This document shows positions 47,039-55,472 of a DNA stretch of 64,000 nt, in pieces; the stretch's first letter is position 1, and each line of letters opens with the position of its first letter. This stretch comes from VXNE01 sp965208745 (GTDB taxonomy: Bacteria; Pseudomonadota; Gammaproteobacteria; Pseudomonadales; Azotimanducaceae). The stretch spans positions 124,001 to 188,000 of the forward strand of contig CBDBPN010000004.1 of assembly GCA_965208745.1 (NCBI GenBank). The letters are read 5' to 3'. The notes below the pieces were generated by a model. That model had not been told where the DNA came from, made no database searches, and was given only the letters and a program-made list of their open reading frames with translations. The position numbers and the translations under genes are program-made.

Positions 47039-48602
47039 CGCCCAGGCCGACGTAGTCGTCGCCGGGGGTGGGCCGGCCGGCAGCACCGCGGCCACCCTGC
47101 TCGCACGCGCGGGCTTCGATGTCGTCCTGTTCGAGCGCGAGCGCTTTCCTCGCGCCCACGTGGGCGAGTCCCTGCTGCCCGCGACCCTCGCCATCCTCGA
47201 CGACATCGGCGTCCTGCCGGCCATCGAGGCGGAGGGCTTCGTGCGCAAGGCCGGCGCGACGATGTCGTGGGGCCGGGACACCGAACCCTGGAGCTGGTAC
47301 TTCGCGGAGACGAACCGGCGCTTCCCGCACTCCTACCAGGTGTGGCGGCCCCGCTTCGACCAGATCCTCCTCGAACACAGCATGCGCTCCGGGGTGCACG
47401 TGCGCCAGGGCGAAGCAGTCCGTTCCGTCCACGAAGACGGCGTCGAAGTCGAGAGCGGAGCGCGGGTGGAGACCTCGATGGTCGTGGACGCCACCGGACA
47501 GAGCGCCCTGCTCGCCAGCTCGCACGGCCTGCAGGAGTGGGACCCCTTCTTCCGCAACCTGGCCGTCTACGGCTACTTCGTCGGCGGCCGCCACCTCGAC
47601 CCGCCCGACGACGGCAACATCTTCATCGAGGCTTACGAGCACGGCTGGCTTTGGAAGATCCCGCTGGCCGGCGACGTCTCCAGCGTGGGCGCCGTCGTAG
47701 ACCGCGACTTCGGCGCCACCGGAGTCCGGAAACGGGGTCGGGAACGGTTCTTCCGCGACCAGGTCGCGGCGGCCATCCGGTCGAACGCTATGCTCGAGGG
47801 CGCGGCCCTGCGCGATGGCCCGTTTGCCGTGCGCGATTGGTCGTGGTGCGCCAGGACCATGACGGGACCGGGTTTCGTCCTGGTCGGCGACGCCGCGTGC
47901 TTCATCGATCCGCTCTTCTCCACCGGCGTGCACCTGGCCGTGAGCGGCGCGCACCTGGCGACCGCGTACGTCACCACGGCGCTCCGCACGCCCTCTCTCG
48001 CAACCGCTGCCGCAGAGTCCTACGAGCGCCTCTATCGGACGCAGTACCGGCACTTCCATGAACTCGCGACGCTGTTCTACGCCTCGAACCGCGCCCGGGA
48101 CTCCTACTTCTGGGAGGCCCGGCGGCTCACCGGCGCAACACACCGGGATCCGCGCAACGCGTTCGTGCGCGCCGTGTCGGGACAGGCGGCGGCCGGCTAC
48201 GAACGCTCCGTCCTGGGGCACGGCGTCCTCCCGGACGACTTCGCCGCCGCGCTAGAGACCGAACTCGCGTCACGGGAGGCCCGGCGCATGCGCCCCAACG
48301 GAACGACGCGCGTTCGAATGGCCGCGGGACTCCAAGTCCGCGAGGCGGCGGTGCTCGGGGACGGGTGCTTCGAGCCCGGCTACGTGATCGCCGGAGGGGG
48401 GCGCGACGACCTGCCCGTCAGCACGCTCGTGGCGAACCTCGCGCACCACGCACGGGACGACACGCTGGACGCCATCGCGGCGCGCATCGCCCGGGCGAAC
48501 GATGCCGACGTCGACCGGGTTCGGGAAGCCGTCGTCGCCGCGGCGGAACTGCTGATCGCGGACGGGGTGCTGGAGGTACGGGGCCCGGACGCCACCGCGT
48601 AG
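47034..48602 (+). CDS. Flavin-dependent halogenase-like oxidoreductase, non-standard start
   Basis: About 522 residues. The FAD-binding GGGPAGSTAATLLARAGFDVVLFERE and HVGESLLPATL are followed by GWLWKIPL, which contains the halogenase motif WxWxIP, and FVLVGDAACFIDPLFSTGVH. No ATG, GTG or TTG in frame precedes the dinucleotide-binding motif. The first standard start (GTG 47160) would remove it. Initiation may be at ATT 47034, overlapping the LLM stop, or at CTG 47025, or there is an indel. The C-terminal about 100 residues (LVANLAHHARDDTLDAIAAR) are extra. Oxygenase rather than halogenase activity is possible. Confidence 0.72.
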   Translation: MDAQADVVVAGGGPAGSTAATLLARAGFDVVLFERERFPRAHVGESLLPATLAILDDIGVLPAIEAEGFVRKAGATMSWGRDTEPWSWYFAETNRRFPHSYQVWRPRFDQILLEHSMRSGVHVRQGEAVRSVHEDGVEVESGARVETSMVVDATGQSALLASSHGLQEWDPFFRNLAVYGYFVGGRHLDPPDDGNIFIEAYEHGWLWKIPLAGDVSSVGAVVDRDFGATGVRKRGRERFFRDQVAAAIRSNAMLEGAALRDGPFAVRDWSWCARTMTGPGFVLVGDAACFIDPLFSTGVHLAVSGAHLATAYVTTALRTPSLATAAAESYERLYRTQYRHFHELATLFYASNRARDSYFWEARRLTGATHRDPRNAFVRAVSGQAAAGYERSVLGHGVLPDDFAAALETELASREARRMRPNGTTRVRMAAGLQVREAAVLGDGCFEPGYVIAGGGRDDLPVSTLVANLAHHARDDTLDAIAARIARANDADVDRVREAVVAAAELLIADGVLEVRGPDATA

Positions 48603-48605
48603 CAG

Positions 48606-49541
48606 TCAGGCCCCGGACAGCGCGCCGGAACGCTCCGGGAAGATACAGGTAGCGCACTCCGGATCGGCGACGGCGGCGTCTTCCTCCGTCTGGTACTGCG
48701 GGGTGGGCAGCCGGTCGGAACGGTCGTCCCCGTGGTCGCCCCCACCCCCGGGCCGCGGGCGCATCACGCCGTCTTTCCAGTCGTCCGTTTCCGCCCAGCG
48801 GTAGGGCAGTTCGATGATCTGGCCGGGCTCCTTTGCGTCGCGCACGGTCGCGAGCGCCGCGCGCATCACCGCGCGCTGCATTTCCACGTCGCCGGCCTTG
48901 CCAGCGGTGCGGCCCAGCGGGAAGTCCAGGTACACCGCGCGCGGGGCGAAGGCCGCGCGCGTGATCGACCAGGCACTCGAACAACTGACGGTGGCGATGC
49001 CGCGCCGCTCGACTTCCCGCGCGATCAGTCCGACGGACTGATGGCAGACGGGTCAGACCGGGACCATGACCGCGACGTCCACGCAGTCCGAAACGAGGCG
49101 TTCGGCCAGCGCCGGGGCGAGGATGTCGCGCACCTTGCGCACGGAGTAGATACCGCCCATGAAGGTGTAGGCGAGGGGCGCCAGGGCGCCGATCTCGTCC
49201 CGGTCACGCAGGTAGCGGAGCGTTTCGAGCGGAAAGACCACGTTGGGGTCCGCCCGGGCGTCGGTCAGGTCGTACGCGAAGTGCGTGGCCCGCAGCCGCT
49301 CGACCGACGTGTCCACGTCGATCTCGCGATAGCTGACGTCGTCCCGATGGTGAAAGGCGATCTGACCCTGGACGTAGATGCCCCCGGAGGCCACGAGGCC
49401 GACGCGCCACTCGCGCATGGGCTTCTCGATGCGGGCAAACGCCGGAGGTTCCGTCTCCTCCACCCATCGGTACACCGGGTATCCGAGCGCCGAGTACTGC
49501 TCCCGCGTGCGCTCGATGTAGTCGACCGGGGGCTGAATCAT
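48606..49541 (-). CDS. GrdB/PrdB-family selenoprotein with in-frame UGA (Sec163)
   Basis: The frame runs from ATG 49541 (MIQPPVDYIERTREQYSALG) through VGLVASGGIYVQGQIAFHH and VAVMVPV to a UGA at 49055-49053. It continues without a break as PVCHQSVGLIAREVERRG, AVYLDFPLGRTAGKAGD and IIELPYRWAETDDWKD to a stop at 48608-48606. Reading UGA as Sec gives 311 residues with U163-P-V-C166, the redox motif of the glycine/betaine/proline reductase B subunits. A hairpin directly follows (SECIS candidate). The ATG overlaps the MFS stop (ATGA). Ordinary annotation would split it into two or miss it. Substrate unknown. Confidence 0.85.
49024..49042 (-). promoter_or_regulatory. Candidate bacterial SECIS hairpin
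   Basis: In the mRNA, 10 bases after the UGA, AUCAGUCC (49042-49035) pairs perfectly with GGACUGAU (49031-49024) around a GUC loop. The loop begins 19 bases after the UGA and starts with G, as in bacterial SECIS elements bound by SelB. The coding role constrains the sequence, so pairing alone is not proof. Confidence 0.6.
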
Positions 49542-50788
49542 GCGACCTGCTCTCCGCGCTCCGCCGCCGCCCGGAACCCGGACCGCGGCAGCCACCACAT
49601 CCATATTGCCCCAGGCAGCAGCAGAATGAGAAACGTCGCGAACGCGGGGACGTAGCTGCCGGCAAGATCGAAGATCCAGCCCGAGTAGACCGAACCGACA
49701 CTGCCCGCCATGAGGAAGAGATTCACGAGCCCCATCACGCGACCGAATGAAGACACTCCGAAGCGCCCCGCATAGATCAGGCCCATCAGGGGCAGCACGC
49801 CGCCCGAGGACAGCCCCTGCAGCGCTGCCGCGACAGCGAGCATGGAGAATCCGGACGCCAGGATGTAGAGGACCAGCGCCACCGCAAGACACAGCGCCAT
49901 CCCCCAGAACAGCGCGCGGTGGTCCACGCGGTCGCCGAGGCTCCCGAACACGAACTTGCCGACGATGTTGCTCACCGCCGTGATCGCGATCAGGGTCGCC
50001 GCGACCTCCTGTTCGAGCCCCAGGTCGAAGGCGTACGCTCCCAGGCTGAACTGCACCCCACCGAACGCCGCGTTGACCGGCACCAGCGCGACCACGGGAA
50101 TCCAGAACGTGCGCGTCGAGAGCACCTCCTTCGTCGACCACTGCCGCGGCGGCGGACCGCCCGCGACCCGCTGGCCATGGCTCGGGGGCGAGCGCCGCAA
50201 CACCACGAGCGCCGCCGGCACCGTGAGCACGACGGTAAGCGCCGCCAAGACGGCCAGCGTGTCCTCCCAGCCCACGTTCGAGATCAGCGGCGCGATCAGC
50301 AACGGGAAGGCGAAGCCCCCGAGGGACGTGCCCATCGCCGAGATGCCGATGGCGACGCCGCGCCGCGAGGTGAACCACCGCGTGACCAGGGTCTGGGAGG
50401 CCAACGTGCCCGCGAACGCCATGCCGATGGGCATCAGCGTCGCGTACGCGACCACGATCTGCCAGAACGCCGTAGCAACGGACATCACGAAGAGTCCGCC
50501 GGCCAGGAACGCGCAGCCGAGGACCACCAGCAGACGGACCGGGAACCGGTCGAGCAGGCGACCGCAGACGGGGCTCACCGCGCCCAGCCCGACCTGGGCG
50601 AGGAAGATGGCGAACATCACCTGCGCCCGGTCGACGCCAAACGCGTCGAGCCAAGGCACGACGAAGAGCGCGAAGCTGTAGATGGAGATCCCGATGCTGA
50701 CCGCCTGCAAGGCCAGGGTGAGGGCCACCACGTTCCAGCCGTAGTAGTAACGGCCCTTGCGGACGCTTGCGTCCGTCGCCTCGAACAT
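49538..50788 (-). CDS. MFS transporter, monocarboxylate/oxalate-formate type
   Basis: 416 residues with about 12 membrane segments. YYYGWNVVALTLALQAVSIG, the conserved GRLLDRFPVRLL loop, GTLASQTLVTRWFTSRRGVAIGISAMG and GSLGDRVDHRALF match the OFA/MCT-like branch of the MFS. It overlaps the selenoprotein gene by ATGA, so the pair is one operon: the carrier probably imports the substrate or exports the product of the selenoprotein. Confidence 0.87.
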   Translation of the reverse strand: MFEATDASVRKGRYYYGWNVVALTLALQAVSIGISIYSFALFVVPWLDAFGVDRAQVMFAIFLAQVGLGAVSPVCGRLLDRFPVRLLVVLGCAFLAGGLFVMSVATAFWQIVVAYATLMPIGMAFAGTLASQTLVTRWFTSRRGVAIGISAMGTSLGGFAFPLLIAPLISNVGWEDTLAVLAALTVVLTVPAALVVLRRSPPSHGQRVAGGPPPRQWSTKEVLSTRTFWIPVVALVPVNAAFGGVQFSLGAYAFDLGLEQEVAATLIAITAVSNIVGKFVFGSLGDRVDHRALFWGMALCLAVALVLYILASGFSMLAVAAALQGLSSGGVLPLMGLIYAGRFGVSSFGRVMGLVNLFLMAGSVGSVYSGWIFDLAGSYVPAFATFLILLLPGAIWMWWLPRSGFRAAAERGEQVA

Positions 50789-50936
50789 CGTCAGGCTTGC
50801 TCCCCGGTCGCGGGCGAACCCCGCGCGGCCAGGATCGGCCGACAGGGCATCGGGAGGGCGTTACCGCGCCCCGCTCGCCCCAAAGGATACAATCACCGCG
50901 TCCCCGTTCCCGTTGTCGCATCACGCAGGCACCTCC

Positions 50937-51659
50937 ATGACCGACCTCCAACCGACCCCCGACACCAAGATGATCTACCTCATCAGGCGCCGCCCGGATG
51001 CGTCCCGCGAGGAGTTGCTCGTCCACTGGTACGGCAACCACATGTCCGCGGTGATCGACGGCCAGCGCGAGCGCGCCGCCCAGGGCAAGTGGCACGCAAC
51101 GCGCTACATCGTCACGCTGTTCGATGCGGACGCCGAGGGCCGGCACCCATGGGACGGCATGGCGCAGCTCTGGTTCGGGAAGCCCCTGCCGAAGCCGGAG
51201 ACACCGCAGGGCACGGCGCCAGCGGACACCTTCCAGGAGAAAGCCGAGCCATACGTGCCGTGGGCCACGCGGGAGTACGTCGTCATGGACGGGCAGCTTC
51301 CGGTGGAACCGCTCACCCTGAACGCCCCCTTTCCCTGCACGCGTTCGGGGTTCTTCAAGGTGACCTTCCTGGTGAACGCCGGGGAAGACACCGATTTCGA
51401 CGCCTTCTTCGACCACTGGCTCGGCGTGCACGTACCCAACGTGCGCTCGACCATGGAGCGGGTCGGCGGCTTCCGGTACGTGGTGAGCCACAGTCTCGAC
51501 CCGCACGGCGAGCCGCACGCCGGCATGGCAGAGATCTACTTTCCGAACGCCGACGGCTGGCGCGGCTATCGCGACCACATCCGGCCCGACGGGATGGAGC
51601 GCTGGGTGCAGAGCGCGACTGTGCTGCGCGCCGGCACGCAGATGATCGGGATTCCCTGA
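50937..51659 (+). CDS. EthD-domain protein, two repeats
   Basis: 240 residues with two ferredoxin-like EthD units: KMIYLIRRRPDASREELLVHWYGNHM and FKVTFLVNAGEDTDFDAFFDHWLGVHVPNV. EthD proteins support degradation of ethers and other small organics, some as lyases or decarboxylases. ATG at 50937, preceded by a CAGGCACC spacer. Divergent from the MFS transporter and upstream of the PQQ enzyme. Confidence 0.85.
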   Translation: MTDLQPTPDTKMIYLIRRRPDASREELLVHWYGNHMSAVIDGQRERAAQGKWHATRYIVTLFDADAEGRHPWDGMAQLWFGKPLPKPETPQGTAPADTFQEKAEPYVPWATREYVVMDGQLPVEPLTLNAPFPCTRSGFFKVTFLVNAGEDTDFDAFFDHWLGVHVPNVRSTMERVGGFRYVVSHSLDPHGEPHAGMAEIYFPNADGWRGYRDHIRPDGMERWVQSATVLRAGTQMIGIP

Positions 51660-51695
51660 CCCCGCTCGCCCGATTCACGCAAGACCTACCCAAAG

Positions 51696-53867
51696 ATGAC
51701 CAGGGCCGTACCGATCGCGGTCGCCGTCCTCGCCAGCCTGGCGATGGCCGCCTGGCTGCTCCTCACCCCACCCGATGCGCCTCCACCCGACCAGGCGCCG
51801 GACCCCCGCCCATCGGCGTTCACGCCACGCGCCGGAATGGTCGACGATGCGCGCATCATGTCCGCGGCAGCGACCGAACCGGGCGCGTGGATCGCCTACG
51901 GGCGCACCTACGAACAGCACCGTCACGCGTCCCTCACTGCGGTCGACCGGGAGACCGTGACGGACCTGGGCATCGCCTGGGTGAAGCCCCTCGACACCAT
52001 CCACCGCCTGCAGGCCACGCCGCTGGTCGTGGACGGCGTGATGTACGTCACGGACCCGATGAGCGTCGTGTACGCGCTGGACGCCGGCACGGGCGAAGAG
52101 ATCTGGCGCTTCGATCCCGAGATCAACGGCCAGCTCGTGCGCTTCTCCTGCTGCGGCGGACCCATGAACCGCGGCGTGGCCGTCTACGGCGGACGCGTAT
52201 TCATCGGCACGTTCGACGCCCGCCTGGTGGCCATCGACGCGGCGAGCGGCGAGAAGCTCTGGGACGTGAACACGAACTACGCACCCCACGAGTTCTCCTA
52301 CACCATCAGCGGCGCCCCACTGGTCGCGGCCGGCAAGGTCTACATCGGCAACTCGAGCTCCGAGTTCGGCGGCGCGACCACGGCCGGCCACCGCGGCTAC
52401 CTCTCCGCCTACGACGCGGCGACCGGGGAGCTCGCGTGGCGCTTCTTCACCGTACCGGGCAACCCGGCCGAACCCTTCGAACACCCGGAACTCGAACAGG
52501 CCGCGAAGACGTGGAAGGGCGAGTGGTGGAAGATGGGCGGCGGCGGCACCGTGTGGAACTCGATCGTCTACGACCCGGAACTCCACACCGTCTACATCGG
52601 CACGGGCAACGGCGCCCCCTGGCCCCGCGCCATCCGCTCCCCGGGCGGCGGCGACAACCTGTTCCTGTCGTCCATCGTGGCGGTCGACCCCGACACCGGG
52701 GAGATGAAGTGGTACTACCAGACGACACCCGGCGACAACTGGGACTTCGCGGCCACGCAGCACATGGTGCTCGACGAAATCGAGATCGGCGGCGAGCGCC
52801 GCAAGGTGCTGATGCAGGCGCCGAAGAACGGTTTTTTCTACGTACTCGACCGGGAGAACGGTGAGCTGCTCAACGCGTTTGCCTTCGGTGCCTTGAACTG
52901 GGCCACCCACGTCGATCTCGAGACGGGGCGTCCCGTGGAGGATCCCGCAGCGCACTACGAGGACAACCCGCAGTGGATCCTCCCGGGCAACAGCGGGGCG
53001 CACACCTGGCACCCGATGTCCTGGGACCCGGCGCGGCGCCTGGTGTTCATCCCCACGCAGGAGCTCGCGCTCTTCTATGCCCTACCGCAGGAGTTCACCG
53101 AAACGGGGGTCTACAAGGCGCGCTTCAACAGCTGGAATCTCGGTCTCGAACGCGGCCAGCGGCACGCCGACCTGGTCGCCGCATCCGACGATCCGGAGGG
53201 GCCGCCCCGGCAGGGATTCCTGAAGGCGTTCGACCCGGTGACGGGCGAAACGCGCTGGTCCGTGCGCAACACCGTGCCCTATGCCGGCGGGCTCCTCTCC
53301 ACCGCAACCGGCCTCGTGTTCCAGGGAGACAGCGCCGGCGTGCTCTCCGCCTACGACTCGGACACGGGCGAGCAGCTCTGGAGCCTCGACGCCTACGGCT
53401 CCATCGGCGCTCCCCCGGTGACCTACGACATCGACGGCGAACAGTACATCGCCGTGCTGGTCGGCGCGCACGGGTCCTACGATACGACCGGGCGGGTCGT
53501 GACGCTCAGGCTCGGCGGCGCGCCGGCGTTCCCCGAACCCCCGGTGCGGGACCGCACGCTGTCCAAGCCGCCGCCACTCGCCGCCTCGCCCGAGCAGGTC
53601 GCCGAGGGCAACGTCCACTACCACCTGTACTGCAGCGCGTGCCACGGCGGCCAGGCGCGCGGCGGCCTGATCGCGGACCTCCGGCGGATGACGCCCGAGA
53701 CGCATGACGCCTTTCTGGCGATCGTGCTTGGCGGCGCGTATCGGGACCGCGGCATGGCGAGCTTCGACGATGTCCTCGACGTGGCCGCCGCACAGCGCGT
53801 CCACGACTACGTGATCGCGCGGGCGAACGTGGACTGGGAGGCGCAGGAGGCCGGGACGGCGCAGTAG
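51696..53867 (+). CDS. PQQ-dependent alcohol dehydrogenase, quinohaemoprotein
   Basis: 723 residues, periplasmic: N-terminal signal/anchor (VLASLAMAAWLLLTPPD), then an eight-bladed propeller with repeated AxDxxTGExxW units (YALDAGTGEEIWRF, SAYDAATGELAWRF). The vicinal disulphide C152-C153 (SCCGG) and NWDF support PQQ and catalytic Asp placement. The C-terminal cytochrome c has CSACH at about 646-650 and Met at about 687 (RGMASF). It oxidises alcohols or aldehydes and passes electrons to the respiratory chain. PQQ synthesis genes are not present here. Confidence 0.93.
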   Translation: MTRAVPIAVAVLASLAMAAWLLLTPPDAPPPDQAPDPRPSAFTPRAGMVDDARIMSAAATEPGAWIAYGRTYEQHRHASLTAVDRETVTDLGIAWVKPLDTIHRLQATPLVVDGVMYVTDPMSVVYALDAGTGEEIWRFDPEINGQLVRFSCCGGPMNRGVAVYGGRVFIGTFDARLVAIDAASGEKLWDVNTNYAPHEFSYTISGAPLVAAGKVYIGNSSSEFGGATTAGHRGYLSAYDAATGELAWRFFTVPGNPAEPFEHPELEQAAKTWKGEWWKMGGGGTVWNSIVYDPELHTVYIGTGNGAPWPRAIRSPGGGDNLFLSSIVAVDPDTGEMKWYYQTTPGDNWDFAATQHMVLDEIEIGGERRKVLMQAPKNGFFYVLDRENGELLNAFAFGALNWATHVDLETGRPVEDPAAHYEDNPQWILPGNSGAHTWHPMSWDPARRLVFIPTQELALFYALPQEFTETGVYKARFNSWNLGLERGQRHADLVAASDDPEGPPRQGFLKAFDPVTGETRWSVRNTVPYAGGLLSTATGLVFQGDSAGVLSAYDSDTGEQLWSLDAYGSIGAPPVTYDIDGEQYIAVLVGAHGSYDTTGRVVTLRLGGAPAFPEPPVRDRTLSKPPPLAASPEQVAEGNVHYHLYCSACHGGQARGGLIADLRRMTPETHDAFLAIVLGGAYRDRGMASFDDVLDVAAAQRVHDYVIARANVDWEAQEAGTAQ

Positions 53868-53954
53868 CGGGACGAACCGGCGCGGAACTGGAATCCATCG
53901 GTGACCAAGTGCGGCGGGCAGTTGTAGACCTGTCGTGCAGGATCCTCGTAGTCT

Positions 53955-53980
53955 CGTGCTACACTGGTTCCGTGCTACAC
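53955..53980. promoter_or_regulatory. Direct repeats upstream of the VapB-like antitoxin
   Basis: CGTGCTACAC occurs at 53955-53964 and again at 53971-53980, 16 bp apart (start to start), ending 11 bases before the ATG. Likely binding sites of the antitoxin or core promoter elements. Confidence 0.45.
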
Positions 53981-53991
53981 GAGGTGCTGGC

Positions 53992-54219
53992 ATGAATCTG
54001 ACCATCACCGTAGACAGTCACGTCCTCAAGCGAGCCAGGCTCCGCGCCCTGGAGGAGGACACGTCCGTGAACGCTGTGCTCGCCGACTACCTCAAGGCGT
54101 ACGCCGGCGGCACCGCACGGAACCATCAAGCCGTTCGTCGGCTGTTGCTGCTGGCGGAATCGGTCGATTCCGGACGCGGGCGCGCCGCCTGGACACGCGA
54201 CGAACTGCATGAGCGCTGA
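53992..54219 (+). CDS. VapB-type antitoxin
   Basis: 75 residues: MNLTITVDSHVLKRARLRAL and DTSVNAVLADYLKAYAGG form a ribbon-helix-helix. ATG at 53992 is chosen over an earlier frame opening because it follows the direct repeats. It overlaps the PIN toxin by 11 bases. Confidence 0.85.
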   Translation: MNLTITVDSHVLKRARLRALEEDTSVNAVLADYLKAYAGGTARNHQAVRRLLLLAESVDSGRGRAAWTRDELHER

Positions 54220-54640
54220 GCCGTGGTTCGTCGATACGAACGTGCTGGTCTACGCGTTCGACGACGACTCGCCTAGCAAGCAGAAGGTCGCCAGAGAGAT
54301 CCTCGCCGGGGAAGCGGACCGAATCGTGCTCAGTACCCAGGTACTGAGTGAGTTCTACGTGACCGTGACGCGCAAGCTCGGCAGGCCGCTCTTGATCGAC
54401 CGTGCCATTGAGGCGCTGGATGCGCTGTGCGAACTTCCCGTCCATACGTTGGGAACCGAGGTCGTGCGCTCGGCAGTACGCAGAAGCGCCGATTCGCAAG
54501 TGTCCTACTGGGATGCACTGATCATCGAGACCGCACTCGCGGCAGGTGCCACCGTGCTCGTGACCGAGGACCTGCAACATGGCCAGCAGTTCGGTCGTCT
54601 GCGCGTGACCAATCCGCTCCTCGTGGGCGATCCGAGTTAG
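54209..54640 (+). CDS. vapC: PIN-domain toxin (VapC)
   Basis: 143 residues with PIN acids in FVDTNVLVYAFD, LSEFYVTVTRK, YWDALIIETAL and VTEDLQHG. Both toxin and antitoxin frames are intact. A predicted endoribonuclease, transcribed with the overlapping antitoxin. Confidence 0.9.
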   Translation: MSAEPWFVDTNVLVYAFDDDSPSKQKVAREILAGEADRIVLSTQVLSEFYVTVTRKLGRPLLIDRAIEALDALCELPVHTLGTEVVRSAVRRSADSQVSYWDALIIETALAAGATVLVTEDLQHGQQFGRLRVTNPLLVGDPS

Positions 54641-54733
54641 CGCCACCGAAGCCGTCGCCCTGACGGGAGGCTGCCGCGGAAAATGCGTCGCTTCATGCTG
54701 GCGGACGGGTATAACCAGTGTCATACTCGTGGC

Positions 54734-54979
54734 ATGAAGACCGCCATATCCATACGCGACGAGGTGTTCGAAGCCGGCGAACGTACGGCGCAGGCTCTCG
54801 GCCTTTCGCGGAGCCAGCTCTATACGCGGGCGGTCAGCGAGTTCGTTGCCCGCCAGCGAGCCAAGGACGTCACCGCGCGACTCGATGCCGTGTACGGCGA
54901 AGACGAGACCGCGTCCCACCTCGACCCGACACTCACCGCACTGCAGTCCCTCTCGCTGCCTCCCGAAGACTGGCGGTGA
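54734..54979 (+). CDS. mazE: MazE-type antitoxin
   Basis: 81 residues with a ribbon-helix-helix N-terminus (MKTAISIRDEVFEAGERTA, SRSQLYTRAVSEFV) and an acidic toxin-binding tail (YGEDETASHLDPTL, PPEDWR). Its TGA overlaps the GTG of mazF. The frame opens at 54683 but the MKTAIS start is typical. Confidence 0.87.
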   Translation: MKTAISIRDEVFEAGERTAQALGLSRSQLYTRAVSEFVARQRAKDVTARLDAVYGEDETASHLDPTLTALQSLSLPPEDWR

Positions 54980-55326
54980 GACGCGGCGAGATCTGGTGGG
55001 CGGACCTGCCGCCGCCCGCTGGCTCCGAGCCCGGTTACCGGCGTCCCGTCCTCGTCGTTCAGTCGGACGATTTCAACAGGAGCCGCATTGGCACCGTCCT
55101 CGCACCCGCGATCACGTCGAACCCGCGCGTCGCCGCCGCACCGGGAAACGTCTCACTCCCCAGACGGGGAACGGGACTGCGCCGGCAGTCAGTCATCAAC
55201 GTGTCGCAGATAGTCACTTTGGACAAGCGGTTCCTCACGGAACGGTCCGGGCGCGCGTCCGACGCCACAATGCGCGAGGTCGACGATGGGCTGCGCCTGG
55301 TTCTCGATCTCGAGGCGCACGCCTGA
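54976..55326 (+). CDS. mazF: MazF-type endoribonuclease toxin
   Basis: 116 residues, GTG start in the GTGA overlap. RRGEIWWADLPPPAGSEPGYRRPVLVV is the canonical MazF N-terminus, and SVINVSQIVTLDKRFL the conserved strand with the dimer contact. A sequence-specific mRNA interferase neutralised by the upstream MazE. Confidence 0.9.
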   Translation: MRRGEIWWADLPPPAGSEPGYRRPVLVVQSDDFNRSRIGTVLAPAITSNPRVAAAPGNVSLPRRGTGLRRQSVINVSQIVTLDKRFLTERSGRASDATMREVDDGLRLVLDLEAHA

Positions 55327-55388
55327 GCCGCACGGGCCGGATCAGGTCCACCGGGCCGCGGCTATCGCCTAAGATAGACAACCCAAGA

Positions 55389-55432
55389 CGCCCGCCCCGG
55401 GCGCAGGTGAGGCAGGCACGATGCGCGACTGA
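55389..55432 (+). promoter_or_regulatory. Leader of the ABC-F gene: hairpin and mini-ORF
   Basis: CGCCCG-CCC-CGGGCG (55389-55403) can form a compact hairpin, and ATG-CGC-GAC-TGA at 55421-55432 is a three-codon mini-ORF, 40 bases before the ABC-F ATG. ABC-F resistance genes are often controlled by such attenuators. This one has no run of U and is speculative. Confidence 0.3.
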
Positions 55433-55472
55433 GTACGGAGACCCTTCCTTCGTATCCCTGGAGCTCAGCCGC

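Noticed and set aside
48606..48935. Stand-alone 109-residue protein
   Set aside because: It is in the same frame as the upstream part and continues through the UGA without a break, so it is the C-terminal part of the selenoprotein.
49919..52864. 981-codon plus-strand frame
   Set aside because: It covers the antisense of the MFS gene, the EthD gene and the PQQ enzyme out of frame. Composition is Arg/His-rich without motifs.
53955..53980. CRISPR-like repeat
   Set aside because: Only two 10-bp copies directly before an antitoxin gene; fits operator half-sites, not an array.
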